A stretch of DNA of 64,000 bases. Origin: Axinella damicornis (taxonomy: Eukaryota > Porifera > Demospongiae > Axinellida > Axinellidae). Shown here piece after piece: positions 13,501 to 23,200 of the stretch. Both the position numbers and the translations under genes were made by a program. How positions within the stretch are numbered: the first letter of the stretch is position 1; the number at the start of each line of letters is the position of its first letter. The notes beneath the pieces were generated by a model that did no database searches, had not been told where the DNA came from, and was given only the letters and a program-made list of their open reading frames with translations. The DNA is taken from assembly GCA_963931865.1 (NCBI GenBank), contig OZ007511.1:11855396-11919395 (forward strand). The letters are read 5' to 3'.

Positions 13501-14923
13501 GTCGCCCCCGCTAGCTAGATACGAGTTACCTCGTACATTTGCTCTTCTTGCTGTTCTGAGCCCCAGTTCGCCCACATTCAATTAAGTCCTTTCTACCACC
13601 TTTCTACCCTCAACGTCACGCACGAGGAAACATACCAGCGACGTGCGGGCCTGGGAATGAGGCTAGGTGAAATCAGCAGTTGTAAAAGAAGAACCACAAC
13701 ACACGACACCGACACAACCCAGGCTTGGTAGGTAATGTGTACTATGTAAAGGCTGTATCCCATAAAGAGTTATGTTTGCAACTTCACCAGACCTTCCTCC
13801 TCGTGCAAGTGTAAGGTACCAAAAGTAAGTTCACATCAAGCACAAGGAGAGGTAAGCCCTCCCGTTCACTTGAAGAAAACGTTAGCATACATGTAGATAA
13901 TTACACATATTGGTATACCCTCCCTCTTTTGAGACGATGTCAACAGCTGCAACACTAAAATAGTAAAACAGAATAGGATCAAATGAGACTACCCTCTGAC
14001 CTTGCTGGGGTAGCTCCTTGTCTTGAAACACGATGTCACATTTTTCTATGATTTGTTGAAGACGAGCGAGGAGTTCAGTATCATCATTGGAGGTGATCTC
14101 GGCTCCTTTGTCTTTGAGGTAATCCTCAACCTCGTCACACTGGGAAGGGGGGGGGGGGGGGGAGGGGAAGGGGGGGGGGGGGGGGGGAGGGGAAGGGGGG
14201 GGGGGGGAGGATGGGGGAAGGACAGGAGAGGAGGGGGAGGGGGGATGGGGGAAGGACAGGAGAGGAGGGGTAAGCAGAGTGGGGAAGAGTAACAGAACGA
14301 ACGAGGTACAGAGTTGTGAGTTTAGCTAATTCTTGACGGTCAGGCTCCACATGAATGTGCTGCTAAACTCTCTGTGTTGAACGTTATACAACTGAGCACA
14401 AAATGAAAAAGCAGAAGAGAGAACAACATGTGAACATTACACGAGAAGGACTGCTACTACATGTATATTTGCTTGGCCTGATTTCTAATGCGACTACGAT
14501 TACAAGCATGTCAAGAATGCAGCAATGGCGACTTCTTGTCTGTTGCAGTCAAAGTAGGCACTCAAAGACTAAATTCATAACTAGTCTGTACAGCCAAGCG
14601 CAACATATGCTACACATCATGGAGAGGCTGGTACAGTCACCACTAGTACTTGCTGGTTTACAAGTGTGCACACAACAAGCATTGGCAGTAGCCTCATAAT
14701 TTCCCCGGCACTATGTACCAAGTGAGGCTACATTGGCAGTTGGCCAACACACTGACGTGGACAAAACATACATCTTACGAGACACAAAATCTGTGTGACT
14801 GTCCCAGGGAGTGAGCATTAAATGGGGACCTTCATCAAGCTCATAATTCTAGAAACACACACTCACTTGTTCATCTTCAGCGATGTCAATCAAAGCAGTG
14901 AATGCAGTAATAGGAGTGTTCAT
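4527..14923 (-). CDS. EIF3M: Eukaryotic translation initiation factor 3 subunit M (PCI-domain), 10 exons
   Basis: Rebuilt by hand on the minus strand with GT-AG borders and consistent phase: 14923-14867, 14139-14001, 13131-12993, 12403-12280, 10820-10723, 7398-7218, 6383-6302, 5935-5792, 5461-5401, 4644-4527 (TAG stop). The total is 1,143 nt, 380 aa, against 374 in human. Recognisable eIF3m landmarks in order: YLKDKGAEI, SVVSLF, WAEDW, LVELLKTY, FVFDHLLSLEP, FVKFYETNKDFVDGLG, KLRLLT, HRTF, SSWKQN. The second half is the PCI domain (TPR-like helices plus winged helix). The product is a cytoplasmic subunit of the eIF3 scaffold that joins the 40S ribosome to mRNA recruitment. The start is the ATG of the short first exon, matching the family N-terminus. 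Transcription is probably from the bidirectional promoter shared with the reductase gene. The family assignment is firm; individual borders rest on phase and homology recalled from memory. Confidence 0.93.
4702..5061. repeat. TAGCCTCG-family MITE
   Basis: Arms run from TAGCCTCGTACCCAGGCCC to GGGCCTGGGAACGAGGCTA, with a second complementary block (GTCACACTTGGCAAAATT-type) inside. Flanks TGAAGGGAG and TGAGGGGGA look like a diverged 9-bp duplication. It lies in the last eIF3m intron. Confidence 0.75.
5262..5364. repeat. TAGCCTCG-family MITE
   Basis: It is almost fully self-complementary (arms of about 45 bases with core CAGATTTTATCTC). Flanks are CTCCTTGTT and CTTCTTGTT (one mismatch). It sits just downstream of eIF3m exon 9. 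Confidence 0.75.
5614..5639. repeat. Minimal 26-bp TAGCCTCG-family element
   Basis: It consists only of TAGCCTCGAACCC and its complement arm ending CGAGGCTA. Flanks GCCGAAGTG and GCCCAAGTG resemble a 9-bp duplication with two changes. It would be the smallest member of the family. Confidence 0.55.
6528..6920 (-). mobile_element. Fragment of a Helitron/PIF1-type ORF N-terminus
   Basis: An open frame of 130 codons carries an Arg/Glu-rich stretch (about 6635-6830) with the repeated pattern RRxRxxxxRxxET seen before the Rep/helicase part of animal Helitrons. No Rep or helicase motif is present. Related DNA occurs at 43399-43690, and the adjoining 6871-7060 sequence recurs at 31367-31830. I infer a dispersed transposon family; the Helitron label is tentative. 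Confidence 0.4.
6871..7060. repeat. Dispersed repeat, copy 1 (copy 2 at 31367-31830)
   Basis: The two copies share the block around GGGGGAAAATTGTGCCGC and the block TTTCTTGTCTTCC-TTTGGCCGCCAT through TTAATTGGAA. Copy 2 has about 270 extra bases between the two blocks. This one continues the Helitron-like fragment at 6528-6920. Confidence 0.6.
7832..7945 (+). repeat. 29-bp tandem repeat, four units
   Basis: Units containing GTGAGCTGCTGAGAACTAGC start near 7841, 7870, 7899 and 7928. The array ends about 20 bases before the ATG of the Crypton-like relic, so it may be part of that element's 5' region. Confidence 0.7.
7967..8475 (+). pseudogene. Crypton-type (DUF3504-like) ORF, frameshifted
   Basis: Three frames in succession encode one recognisable protein. 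Frame 1 (from 7967) has KLSKRQTVQRFGPP and TTNWCISMWKAW. Frame 2 (about 8150-8290) has NLDNYLDKFIAEV and YPLDTLYQLVSGIQR. Frame 3 (about 8290-8470) has HLKENGRAELGIL and LDARMKQLTTCGVGT. The order W..W, NxYLxxF, YPxxTLYxLV, LDxxMKxLT matches the Crypton-derived domain also found in KCTD1/QRICH1/ZMYM proteins. The tyrosine-recombinase core is missing, so this is a truncated relic lying in an eIF3m intron on the opposite strand. The family call is from memory of the motif. Confidence 0.6.
8492..8800 (+). repeat. Imperfect tandem repeats of about 70-130 bp
   Basis: Blocks of GGGAGCACAGTGGTGGATG, CCACCCTGTGCAAC and CATCACTACTATCATACTCT recur three times with indels, mixed with a TCATGCTCTTTCRCATG unit. 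They follow the Crypton-like relic directly. There is no coding signal. Confidence 0.65.
8879..9807 (-). mobile_element. Internally deleted piggyBac-like element with transposase N-terminus
   Basis: The element is bounded by TTAA on both sides (8875-8878 and 9808-9811). The ends are CCCTTTCCCTGGTGA and TCACCAGGAAAAGGG, an inverted repeat of about 15 bp typical of piggyBac. On the minus strand a start at 9605 opens a frame (MAARLSVIEVFSLLE, then a donor). A later piece (about 9460-9345) encodes an acidic Asp/Glu-rich run, as at piggyBac transposase N-termini. The DDD catalytic region is absent. It sits in an intron of eIF3m. Confidence 0.72.
9914..10073. repeat. Inverted-repeat element (CTGGCCAGCGGGATGTAAGA ends)
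   Basis: Arms of about 60 bases pair across a CTCGGGCTGCGCCCTCGG centre. A related single arm (GCGGGAAATAACGGGTCATA) occurs near 7630. It is not related to the TAGCCTCG family. Confidence 0.7.
10080..10700 (+). repeat. Short repeat array based on TACTGTGGAATATACTGAC
   Basis: Units occur at 10080-10160 and 10580-10690, split by the MITE at 10173-10571. A related piece is near 7545-7610. There is no coding signal. Confidence 0.6.
10173..10571. repeat. TAGCCTCG-family MITE with exact 9-bp target duplication
   Basis: Long complementary arms surround a 250-base interior. AACTTTGTT is present on both sides (10164-10172 and 10572-10580). It interrupts the TACTGTGGAATATACTGAC repeat array that resumes at 10580. 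Confidence 0.85.
11302..11978. repeat. TACCGTAG-family MITE split by a nested insertion
   Basis: The left part (11302-11342) and right part (11721-11978) together match the copies at 19519-19784 and 41897-41995. The interruption is the element at 11343-11720. Confidence 0.65.
11343..11720. mobile_element. Nested hAT-like MITE with 8-bp target duplication
   Basis: Ends TAGTGTTGTTTTAG and CTAAAACAACACTA are perfect complements. GTATAGGC flanks both sides exactly (11335-11342 and 11721-11728). The interior is rich in TTAGTTATAGTTAG repeats and has no ORF. Eight-base duplications are typical of hAT elements. Confidence 0.8.
12410..12835 (+). repeat. Homopurine tract including a G-run
   Basis: About 400 bases are almost purely A/G on this strand and include an uninterrupted G-run near 12666-12690. 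On the eIF3m strand this is a giant pyrimidine tract ending at the exon-4 acceptor (12404). Confidence 0.8.
13317..13665. repeat. TAGCCTCG-family MITE with exact 9-bp target duplication
   Basis: It starts TAGCCTTGTTCCCAGGCC and ends CTGGGAATGAGGCTA. GGTGAAATC stands on both sides (13308-13316 and 13666-13674). It is closely related to 10173-10571 (shared AGCTTTTCGTC and GTCGCCCCC words). It lies in an intron of eIF3m. Confidence 0.85.
14143..14270 (+). repeat. Poly-G/GGA tract beside the eIF3m exon-2 acceptor
   Basis: Several G-runs of more than ten bases are separated by A or AA. Read on the minus strand, they form an extreme poly-C stretch running directly into CTTCCCAG at the acceptor. 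It is a strong G-quadruplex candidate. Confidence 0.8.
14689..14730. repeat. 42-bp TAGCCTCG-family element with exact 9-bp target duplication
   Basis: It begins TAGCCTCAT and ends GTGAGGCTA, flanked on both sides by CATTGGCAG (14680-14688 and 14731-14739). Confidence 0.75.
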
Positions 14924-15006
14924 ATCGAGGGCCCCTGGGCGCCTTTACGGCCCTAGCTAGCTAGCTACCTCTCCCTCTTCACTGCGAGACACGAGGAACA
15001 CGGTAG

Positions 15007-15018
15007 TGCGCATGCGCA
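15007..15018. promoter_or_regulatory. NRF1-type palindromic site
   Basis: TGCGCATGCGCA is an exact palindrome matching the NRF1 consensus YGCGCAYGCGCR. It lies between two divergent start codons, the usual place for such sites in animal housekeeping promoters. Confidence 0.6.
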
Positions 15019-15041
15019 CCAGGGCCGGCATTGATGAACTT

Positions 15042-15059
15042 TGACCTTGACCTTGACCT
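15042..15059. promoter_or_regulatory. Three tandem TGACCT half-sites
   Basis: Three abutting TGACCT units (complement AGGTCA, the nuclear-receptor half-site) are each preceded by TT, so the complementary strand reads as extended half-sites of TCAAGGTCA type. They stand 33 bases upstream of the reductase ATG. Sponges have few nuclear receptors, so function is a guess; a simple hexamer repeat is the alternative. Confidence 0.35.
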
Positions 15060-15091
15060 TGCCTAGAACCTAGTGTCTTTCGAAATTACCC

Positions 15092-15910
15092 ATGGCTGCT
15101 CATACCAAGGTAGCTGTTGTTAGTGGTGGAAACAAGGGTATCGGGCTGGCGATCGTCAGAAGACTATGCAAAGACTTCGAAGGCGATGTCTACCTAACTG
15201 CGAGAAGTGAGGAGAGAGGGAAGGAAGCAGTGGCCATGTTGCAGTCAGAGGGACTGAAAGCCAAGTTTCACCAGCTCGACATAACTTCGAGTGAGTCCAT
15301 CGAAGCTCTGAAGCAAGAAATGACGCAGAGGTATGGTGGTGTGGATGTGCTTGTGAACAATGCTGGTATGGCGTACAAAATGGCGTCAACTGCACCATTT
15401 ATTGAGCAAGCAACAAACACAATTAAAACCAACTTCACTGGAACGCTGAATATATCCAGGGCATTCATCCCAATCATGCAACCACATGGAAGGATTGTCA
15501 ATGTGTCTTCTTCGGCTGGCCACCTGAAAAAAGTACAGAAACACCTTCAAGAGAAATTCTCCAGTCCTGACGTCACAGAAGCTGAGCTGATCACCCTCAT
15601 GGATCAATTTGTAAAGGACGTTGCTGATGGAAAACACAAAGAAAGAGGCTGGCCGAACACCGCTTATGGTGTTTCAAAGGTTGGCATGACTGCCTTGACG
15701 AAGGTCCATGCTAGAGAAGCCGCTAAATTGGAGAGCCAGGATGTTTTGGTTAATGCTTGCTGTCCGGGGTGGGTAAGGACCGATATGGCTGGATACAACG
15801 CTTCCCTCTCTCCAGATGAGGGCGCAGAAACCCCGGTGCTTCTGGCTCTACTGCCGCCCAACAGCCCAAATGGAGAGTTTTGGAAAAACAAGACGATAGT
15901 ACAATGGTAG
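15092..15910 (+). CDS. Carbonyl reductase (NADPH), CBR1-type short-chain dehydrogenase, intronless
   Basis: A single-exon ORF of 272 aa, close to the 277 aa of CBR1. The Rossmann cofactor motif SGGNKGIG is at residues 11-18 and NNAG at 89-92. The catalytic serine is in VSSSAG (139-141), and the YxxxK pair is Y192/K196. The long insertion before the active-site tyrosine and the C-terminal NACCPGWVRTDMAG block are typical of the monomeric CBR1 group rather than of tetrameric SDRs. Expected role: cytosolic NADPH-dependent reduction of quinones, aldehydes and xenobiotic ketones. The ATG (context CCC ATG G) lies 168 bases from the divergent eIF3m start. Vertebrate CBR1 has introns, so the lack of introns may mean retroposition or intron loss. 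A possible ATTAAA poly(A) signal is near 16153. Whether the enzyme is CBR1 or a close paralogue cannot be decided. Confidence 0.95.
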   Translation: MAAHTKVAVVSGGNKGIGLAIVRRLCKDFEGDVYLTARSEERGKEAVAMLQSEGLKAKFHQLDITSSESIEALKQEMTQRYGGVDVLVNNAGMAYKMASTAPFIEQATNTIKTNFTGTLNISRAFIPIMQPHGRIVNVSSSAGHLKKVQKHLQEKFSSPDVTEAELITLMDQFVKDVADGKHKERGWPNTAYGVSKVGMTALTKVHAREAAKLESQDVLVNACCPGWVRTDMAGYNASLSPDEGAETPVLLALLPPNSPNGEFWKNKTIVQW

Positions 15911-16377
15911 ATTGTTTAGATTGTATACCTAGAGTGTAGCTGCACTTTGATGCATACCTGTACTGACCAGAAGAACAGAAATGTTGGTGGTTGACCCTCT
16001 TTTACTATGGATATTCTTTTTGTCTGCCTTTCTCTCTCAGTGGGTATATAGGGAAGGGTGGGGTGTGGATTAAGGGTAGGTGATCATGGGGGTGTGCAAA
16101 GATGAGATAGATCGAAGGCAACTGCGCAGTAAGGGGTAAATGATGGTGTTTAATTAAAACTAGGAATGTGGCAGGTTGTGTTGATATACTGTATAAGGTG
16201 TGCATGGCTAACATTGTTGCTATGGTGATTTTTGCTCATCATTGCATGGTGGATGGCTTAATTGGAACTGCATGTCATTAGCAGTTGAGTCTCATGCCTT
16301 GTCCAGCCCATGCATGCAGACTTGGGATGATCTGCTTACTGCACTTGTGGAGACCCAGTACAGTAACACAAGGATGA

Positions 16378-16439
16378 TAGCCTAGTTCCCAGGCCCTGCC
16401 CGCCTTTAGGTGGCGTGGGATGCCATGGGAACGAGGCTA
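16378..16439. repeat. 62-bp TAGCCTCG-family element with exact 9-bp target duplication
   Basis: It begins TAGCCTAGTTCCCAGGCC and ends GGGAACGAGGCTA. CAAGGATGA is repeated at 16369-16377 and 16440-16448. It lies between the reductase and the 3' end of the giant gene. Confidence 0.8.
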
Positions 16440-16952
16440 CAAGGATGATACCTTTTAATTTGCCTCAGATACCAATAGTATATGAAATCATCTTGCATGC
16501 ACCAGGATGGTGCCAACAGTCCCAACCTTTCCAATGATGTTCACTTTGTACTCCGGATGTGACATCACATCTCAAACATTTTTGACCTTACATAAAAGGA
16601 CCCATTTTCTCTTTTAGAGAAACTTATTGTGGGTTAGTTGACAATATGGTTCTGACCCAAATCAATTATTGCAATGAATTTAAAGTGACAAAACCGAAAG
16701 TGCATGATTATGATTGTACAAAAAGCTCAAGAAATAATCTAAGTACTAGTGATTGAGTTATAACATTAATTCAAGCTAATTGCCTAAAACCAATAACCAT
16801 TCAAAAACCAATAGATACAAAATATGTTATCAAAAAACCATACATTCCATCTTGTCACACTAACAATTATTGGTGCTGGGTGCTGCAGATAAATAAATAT
16901 TATAGGCATGCATAAATTATTGGATGTGGAATTTTGTAAGCCAGGATATAGC

Positions 16953-17085
16953 TAGCCTCGTTCCCATGGAGGCCTGCCCCGTTTTTGTTCTTTGGTTTGC
17001 GCTGACACCGCTCTTCCGCATCCGTGTATTATTGTCAACGCAAACCAAAGAACAGAAAAAACGGGGCAGGCTTGGGAACGAGGCT
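16953..17085. repeat. TAGCCTCG-family MITE
   Basis: Arms of about 50 bases (GTTTGCGCTGACACC and its partner lie inside). Flanks GATATAGC and CATATAGC differ by one base. It lies just beyond the stop codon of the giant gene. Confidence 0.7.
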
Positions 17086-17224
17086 ACATATAGCCATGCA
17101 AACATTTCTTGAAGAACACAGTTGAGGACTGGATTTCTATTTTAGTTTTAATGTGTGTCAGCCTCATTCCCTGGCCCCACAGCAGTTAAGGTGCCCATCC
17201 ATGTCCCATATGTACAGTTTGTGG

Positions 17225-20200
17225 TTATGCAAGCCACCTACCAGGAAGTGTGCATCCAGAGGTAGCTGCACTGAAATATTCTTCTTGTTTCTGGCGGTCT
17301 GTTAGACTCACCGCAAACTCGTACATGGTAGACGGTGAGAGCTTAGACACCAAGATCCCAGAGGACAGTTCTGAGGGGACACCAAAGTAGTATTCGGACC
17401 AAGTGCCAAGGATGCCTGAGTCTTGGAGAATACGATACTCAACTAGGAGATTCGGTGATGTCTGTCTCATAGTACGCATAATGGACTCAGCGTCTAAGAA
17501 CTGCAGTCTAACTGCTCGGCTTTGAAGCTTTGCAACGTAGATCATGGGGGCTGCAGAGCCTGTCAGTAAGGGCCTCACCTCTACACTGGCAGTTATGCAC
17601 CCATACCCCTTGTCTGAGACAATCAAGTAGCGCTGAAGGGACTTTGGCTGAGATGCTGCATGCAGAGAGAGCTTACGCCATCTGCCACTGTACCTGCCAC
17701 TTCCACATGCGTTCACGGAATTAGCTACTAAATTCTCTGATCCATATTCGGCAGTGCTTGTGATTTCTAATTCTTGTTTGAACATTGTATGGTTCTGGTC
17801 ACCAGCATACCTAAAATGGTATGAGAAAACATGGCCTCAAGTTTATAAGACCACTCACTGTTCCTGTCAAGGGCTATACTGAAATCTCTATGTACCATAC
17901 ACAAACAGCCTGCAGCTGCTAACTTAATTGTTCTCTCTTGCAGCACACCAAATGGTGAGAACATGTAGACAAAGCATCCACAGGACATTAACACCTCCCT
18001 ATCATTTTGTTTGCTGCTACATACGTAGCAACTGTCTATGAACACCTGCACTTAATTCCAACAACTCCCACTTTAAAGAATCCCTCCCTCCTCCCCCCTA
18101 CCACTACACCTAGCAACCTTGAGCAAATGAAACTTACTGGATTACTGCCAGGAAGTCAGGGTTGAATTGATCAAGGTAGCGCGGGCTGAATCCTAGTGCC
18201 CATAGGTCAATCTGTGCCACACGTTTCACCTCTTCACCTTTCGGGGACTTCATGAGCACAAAGTTATTGCAACATGGCGGAGGATCAATACTGAGAGGCT
18301 TCTCTTCGGTCCAATGCTCAGACCTCCACGACTGTTCTACTCCTGTTGACAAATCCGTCCATGCTCTGGACAGAATGGCTGCATCTGGGGCTACTCCACG
18401 GAGGGGCACCTGGGGCTCAATCATGTCAGCAGCAAGCATATTTCTCTCAAATACACTGCGTGTCCCTGTGTAAGGAAGTAGTGTATGCAGTCTGCTACCC
18501 ACATCATAGTAACGTTTCAATGCACATGACTTGACATAATCATTACTGTGATAATGGCAGTGATGCTACATTGAGTGCATTGGTGCGCGGAACGGCTCCT
18601 GTGCACGACAATTGTAAAGATGGCGGCTCACTGGGTAACTACCTGCATCAAACTTCTTCCCGGGCCTGGGCTTCATCGGTGACAGCATTGTGTTAATGTA
18701 TGCCTGCACCTTGATGTTTGGAGACGCACACATCATCGAACACAAGTCCGTTTCTTGAGACGGCTCTCTCTTCAGCAAATTTCACACCACTTTAACATGT
18801 AGATAAGCGGGCACCACACTACAAGCGCATGTGCACATTCTGACACTATTACATGAGGTTTCTGAGTGAACTTAGACCTAGTACGTAGGTACGTAGTACT
18901 TACTGATTAGAGGGGGAAGGAATGCTTCTCCAATACTCCACTGTGTGCCACCTTCGCCAACAGCAAAGATTCTCAAGCAAACAGACTGAATGGGAACTTC
19001 AATAGAGACTTTGTGAACTTTCTCAGCTCCCATCGGAGCATAGAAATCTTGAAATGGAACAGGCAAAGGTTTGCCACTATCTGGATCTGATTCCGTGTAC
19101 TCTATTCTCCAACTCTGGAACAGTGTATGCATATTGTCAATGATTGAACTCAATTGCACCAGACATGTTCGTCCTCCAGAAGAGAAGCTATCGTGATGTG
19201 GCAGTGAGTAGACTTGAAGGCAGCTGCCAGGAGGGTGGCCCAATCGAACAGTAGTTCCTGCCACTCGTGTGGTGTTGACATTCTCACTTGAGCTACTGTC
19301 TGTAAACTCAATGTATCGCAGATGAGAGCCGTACCTGCTGACTGATAGTTCGGCAGCTCTCCATTCGCCACTAGGAAGCAATCGCAGTGGACCCTTCTGG
19401 AACTTGGCCAAGATTTCTTGATCCTCTGAGAGTAATTTAATCACCATCTTGTAGTATGTGGGGCTATCAGGGACTTTGGGAGCACAAACCCTGTAAGTGT
19501 AATGTTAACATTAGTAATTACCGTAGCCACATGTTATTAGGCACAGTTCACTTATAGGTGAATATTCACTGTTAGGTGTTGGTTCGACTCTCGTCCCAAC
19601 TACTCATTATCAAACACTGACCCAGAAACTCTGATCTTACAGTGTGGAAAATCTATATTTTGAAATGAAGCGCATTTCCTATTCAAAGAATGTCATTTCA
19701 AATTAAGCGCATCTCGTTATTAGGCACATATTTCCTTCCTGTGGAGATATAGGTGCATGCAGCTAATAACGGGTGACTACGGTATACGCAAGCATACTAC
19801 GTACTCAGAAATTAACATCTAAATGTAGAGCATGTTAAACTCGAGCAGTTTAACTCACCACGATTGAATCCGTATGTCTGGCTGGTGTTCATCAAGAAAA
19901 GCAGGTGAAAATCCATACTGCCTCAAGTCAATCATTTGGGTACGCACAACACTGGTATCCTTCGCAGTGCAATACATGGTAGGCAGATCCAACGGAGGAG
20001 GGTCACAGTTTGATTCAGGAGTCCACGGTTCTATTGCCCAACAGTCTTCAACAGCTGAAGAGTCAGTGGCTGTCTGCTTGCAGTTGGAAGAACCCATTGT
20101 CATGTCAGCTCCACTAAGATCATCGAACAGATTCCTTCCAAGGAGATACAATTCCTTGGGAGCTGGTAGACTTGCTACAATAAAGAAAGAATAAGCTTTG

Positions 20201-23200
20201 TACTTAGAAATGAGTTATGCTCTGATGAACACAACAAGGACAATACACTGATTGAGAGCTTACACTACGGGACTGGACGGACACCGTAACCGTCAGAGTT
20301 GCTCCTTGTCCACACCGTCCACTCAGCCATTCAAATGCATGGTGGGACCACTTCAAGTTTCGCATTTGGTTTAAAGTTTTCCTGCACAGAGGAGTCCCCG
20401 TATGCAGTCTACACAGGAAATAACCTGATATTCAAAAGTCTAAGTGTTCCCACCACAGATTCGGAACAGGCATGCGGATGGTGCGATCATGGAGCAGCTT
20501 CAACGATGATGGGGCCCATCCAGTCCCATATCTACTAATACCATGCAGCAGCATCTAGCAAGTTCCATATGGCAACAGAACATACAACGAAGTCTCAGAA
20601 CTCACCTGTTTCAATTCTCCTGGGGATTGCCCACTGTGTGCAATCTTCAGAAAATGCCACAGCATAGAGGTTGTATATGGTTTCTGGTTGAATATGGTGT
20701 AAAGTAATCAGCTTTGTATCACGGTCTGGATGAAGTGCAATAGAATGAGAGATATGTGGTTTGCACGCATTCTCAACAATGAGGTAATAGTTCAGGTCTT
20801 CTGGTGCATCAAGTGTGAGTTCATACAGAATTGACAGGGAAGTGACTGTCTGAGCAGTGACACAAAATTCAGTGAACAGGGCAGAAGCCGAGAATGTGAG
20901 TGTGGATTTGAACCGTGTGTTGTTATCAGGTATTATAGTGACTGTATGCTCTCCAGCAGTAAGGATGCCTAAGTCCATTGGTGAGAGATGTACCTCACTT
21001 GAACTAGTCACCTTCTCAAAGTCATTAACTGAAATGGTGTATGAATCTCCACCAAACTGTGGCGGCTCCCACGACAGACAAACACTTTCATCCATCCTTC
21101 TGGGAGTGTAGGTCATTTTCGGAGAATTTATCATCTGCAATGGTGTGCCTTCTTCTTGACCTTGCACTACGAATAGATTACCAAGCTTCATTTGTTCCTC
21201 AGGAAGTGTCTGAAGGAGTGTAGCGGATGCACATGCCTCCAGGCTACCTAGGAAATCTTCCCCATGGCCGAGGGTATAGACTTGTACCCTGTAGGTCACA
21301 TTGCCCTGGAAGGGAGCCCTTTTCAAATAATCATCAGCAAAGACACTTTTACAATCGTCATTTTTCCAGGAAAAGGTAGACTGATAGTGAATGTGTTTCA
21401 GTGTCACTTCATCTGTGGTCGTATTGACTAGCTCCATCCTGTAGCTTAGGGCATGTGAGACATACTTCCACCCAATGTACAAGGACTTGTGTGTGGGAGA
21501 GTAAAAGCACTGAACAGAGGCAGGAGGGGGAAGCAAGTAGCATTCTTGGGATGAAGCAGGTACACTGGGAAGGACACAGTCATTTCCATTAGCATAAACA
21601 TAGCACTGAAGAAGGAGGTCAGAGCCAATGATATTGTTGTTTTGCAGGGTATCTGCTATTTCTGACAATCTGAAGCTGTAAGAATGAGTGGTGCTATCAT
21701 CAGCAGCTATTTCTGGTAGTCGGATGATCTCCTGCAGTTCACTCCCTGATAGCGCAGCACAGAGTTGCAAAGAGAAGCCTCGTAGATGAGAAGATGCAGT
21801 ACGTGTATTCCAACAAACTTTGACACAATCGTCATTCGAGTCCGATGGCAGCAGCCGTACATTAATGGGTGAGGCCTGACATGTACACTTTGTCTCAGAC
21901 AGGGTGACCTCACTGAAAGAATTGTTGTTTCCAACTGACTGAACTTGAACTGTGTATGCATTTGAACTCTTTAAAGCATTTTTTGGTAAATCAGAAAGGT
22001 TAAGGGTATAAGTAAGGAAACCATCAGGAGGTGAGCTTTGTGGCTGAGGCAAAACTACTTGGTCGATAACAGCTCCGGGGTTATCTGCATCTACTAACTT
22101 CACAATGTATGCTTGCACGTCGGAAACTATGCCCAGACTACCTGCAATACCATGCAGTGAATCGTCATAATTCATACTGATTGAAGTTGGAGCTCGCAAG
22201 GAAGGGTGTTTCAGATACATTTCTGCATGTTTCCACCCTCCTTCAACGGTTACATCATCTGTGATGCCTTGTGCTTTAACGTTCATGGTGATGCCAGCTT
22301 GGATACTCACTGCGACGCGATAAGCATGCGGAAGGATTTCCTGTTCATCAACAGTGATAGCAAAAGGTGCACTCTCAACAACTGAGTGGTTTAGTCTCTT
22401 ATCAAATATGGTATGGTGTTTCAGGGAGAGCCCACCTACTTCTTGCTCGCAAGACCCAAGGGTAGATGCAACCACTTTGATGCTATAGTCAAAATCTCCT
22501 TCGTCGACTTCCATTATACTTGAATCCATTTTCCACGTCACTGATAGTCTGTTTGGATGATCATACAACAAGTTGATATCTTGAATCTCAAGCATCTTGA
22601 CAGCTAGAGTTTCTAGCTGGGGACCAAGTTCAACATTCAGACTCCTTAGAGCTTCAAGTGTTGCTTTTCTTCGCTCCCTTCTCTCTTCAGTCTCTTGGTC
22701 ATCTCTCAAGTGGGATGAAAGATTTAAACTCGCCCTTCCATTTGTTTGCACAGATTCTCCATGGCGATGGATGCCATGGATTCCAATCAGTGGTGCAAAT
22801 AGTGGAACAACATTTGGTTCATTACACAGGGGCTTCCCCCCTCTTCCTCCCATGATCTCAGCAATCACTTCCCCAGTATGATCACAGATGTGAATGCTTC
22901 CAAAAACCCATGAAAAAAATCTACCAATTGACTTGGCAACAACTTTTACTCCCTCTGAAACAGCACTGCCTATCGCCTTGACCCCTTCCCACACTATTGC
23001 TGCAGCTTTCTTAGCAACAGCAACTACTGCAGAAGCAAGGTCTTGTAAGATACCTACTAAGCCCCTGGACAGGATGTAGTTTACAATCTTTGTGACTATC
23101 ATTTTGCCTGCTCCCATCAAAGTATTTACAATCAACTCAGGCAGGTCTCCAAGTGAGAAGCCTTTTGGTACTTCAACAGTGAGTTCTGGGAGTTCAAGAG

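Larger units (their letters stand above)
14924..15091. promoter_or_regulatory. Bidirectional promoter between eIF3m and carbonyl reductase
   Basis: Only 168 bases separate the two divergent ATG codons. The interval is richer in CpG than its surroundings. It contains a perfect self-complementary TGCGCATGCGCA (15007-15018), which fits the NRF1 consensus, followed by three abutting copies of TGACCT (15042-15059). I see no clear TATA box for either gene, which suits a housekeeping initiation region. The factor assignments follow known animal consensus sites and are inference here. Confidence 0.65.

Noticed and set aside
13920..13956. Possible extra eIF3m exon after the acceptor CTATTTTAG
   Set aside because: Exons 14139-14001 and 13131-12993 join in phase and match the family without it; the extra piece has no counterpart.
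12393..14350. Proline/glycine-rich frames over the G-runs
   Set aside because: Products of homopurine tracts inside eIF3m introns.
19570..19590. B-box-like GGTTCGACTCTC in the TACCGTAG elements, suggesting a SINE
   Set aside because: There is no matching A-box at proper spacing, and the elements have inverted ends like DNA transposons.
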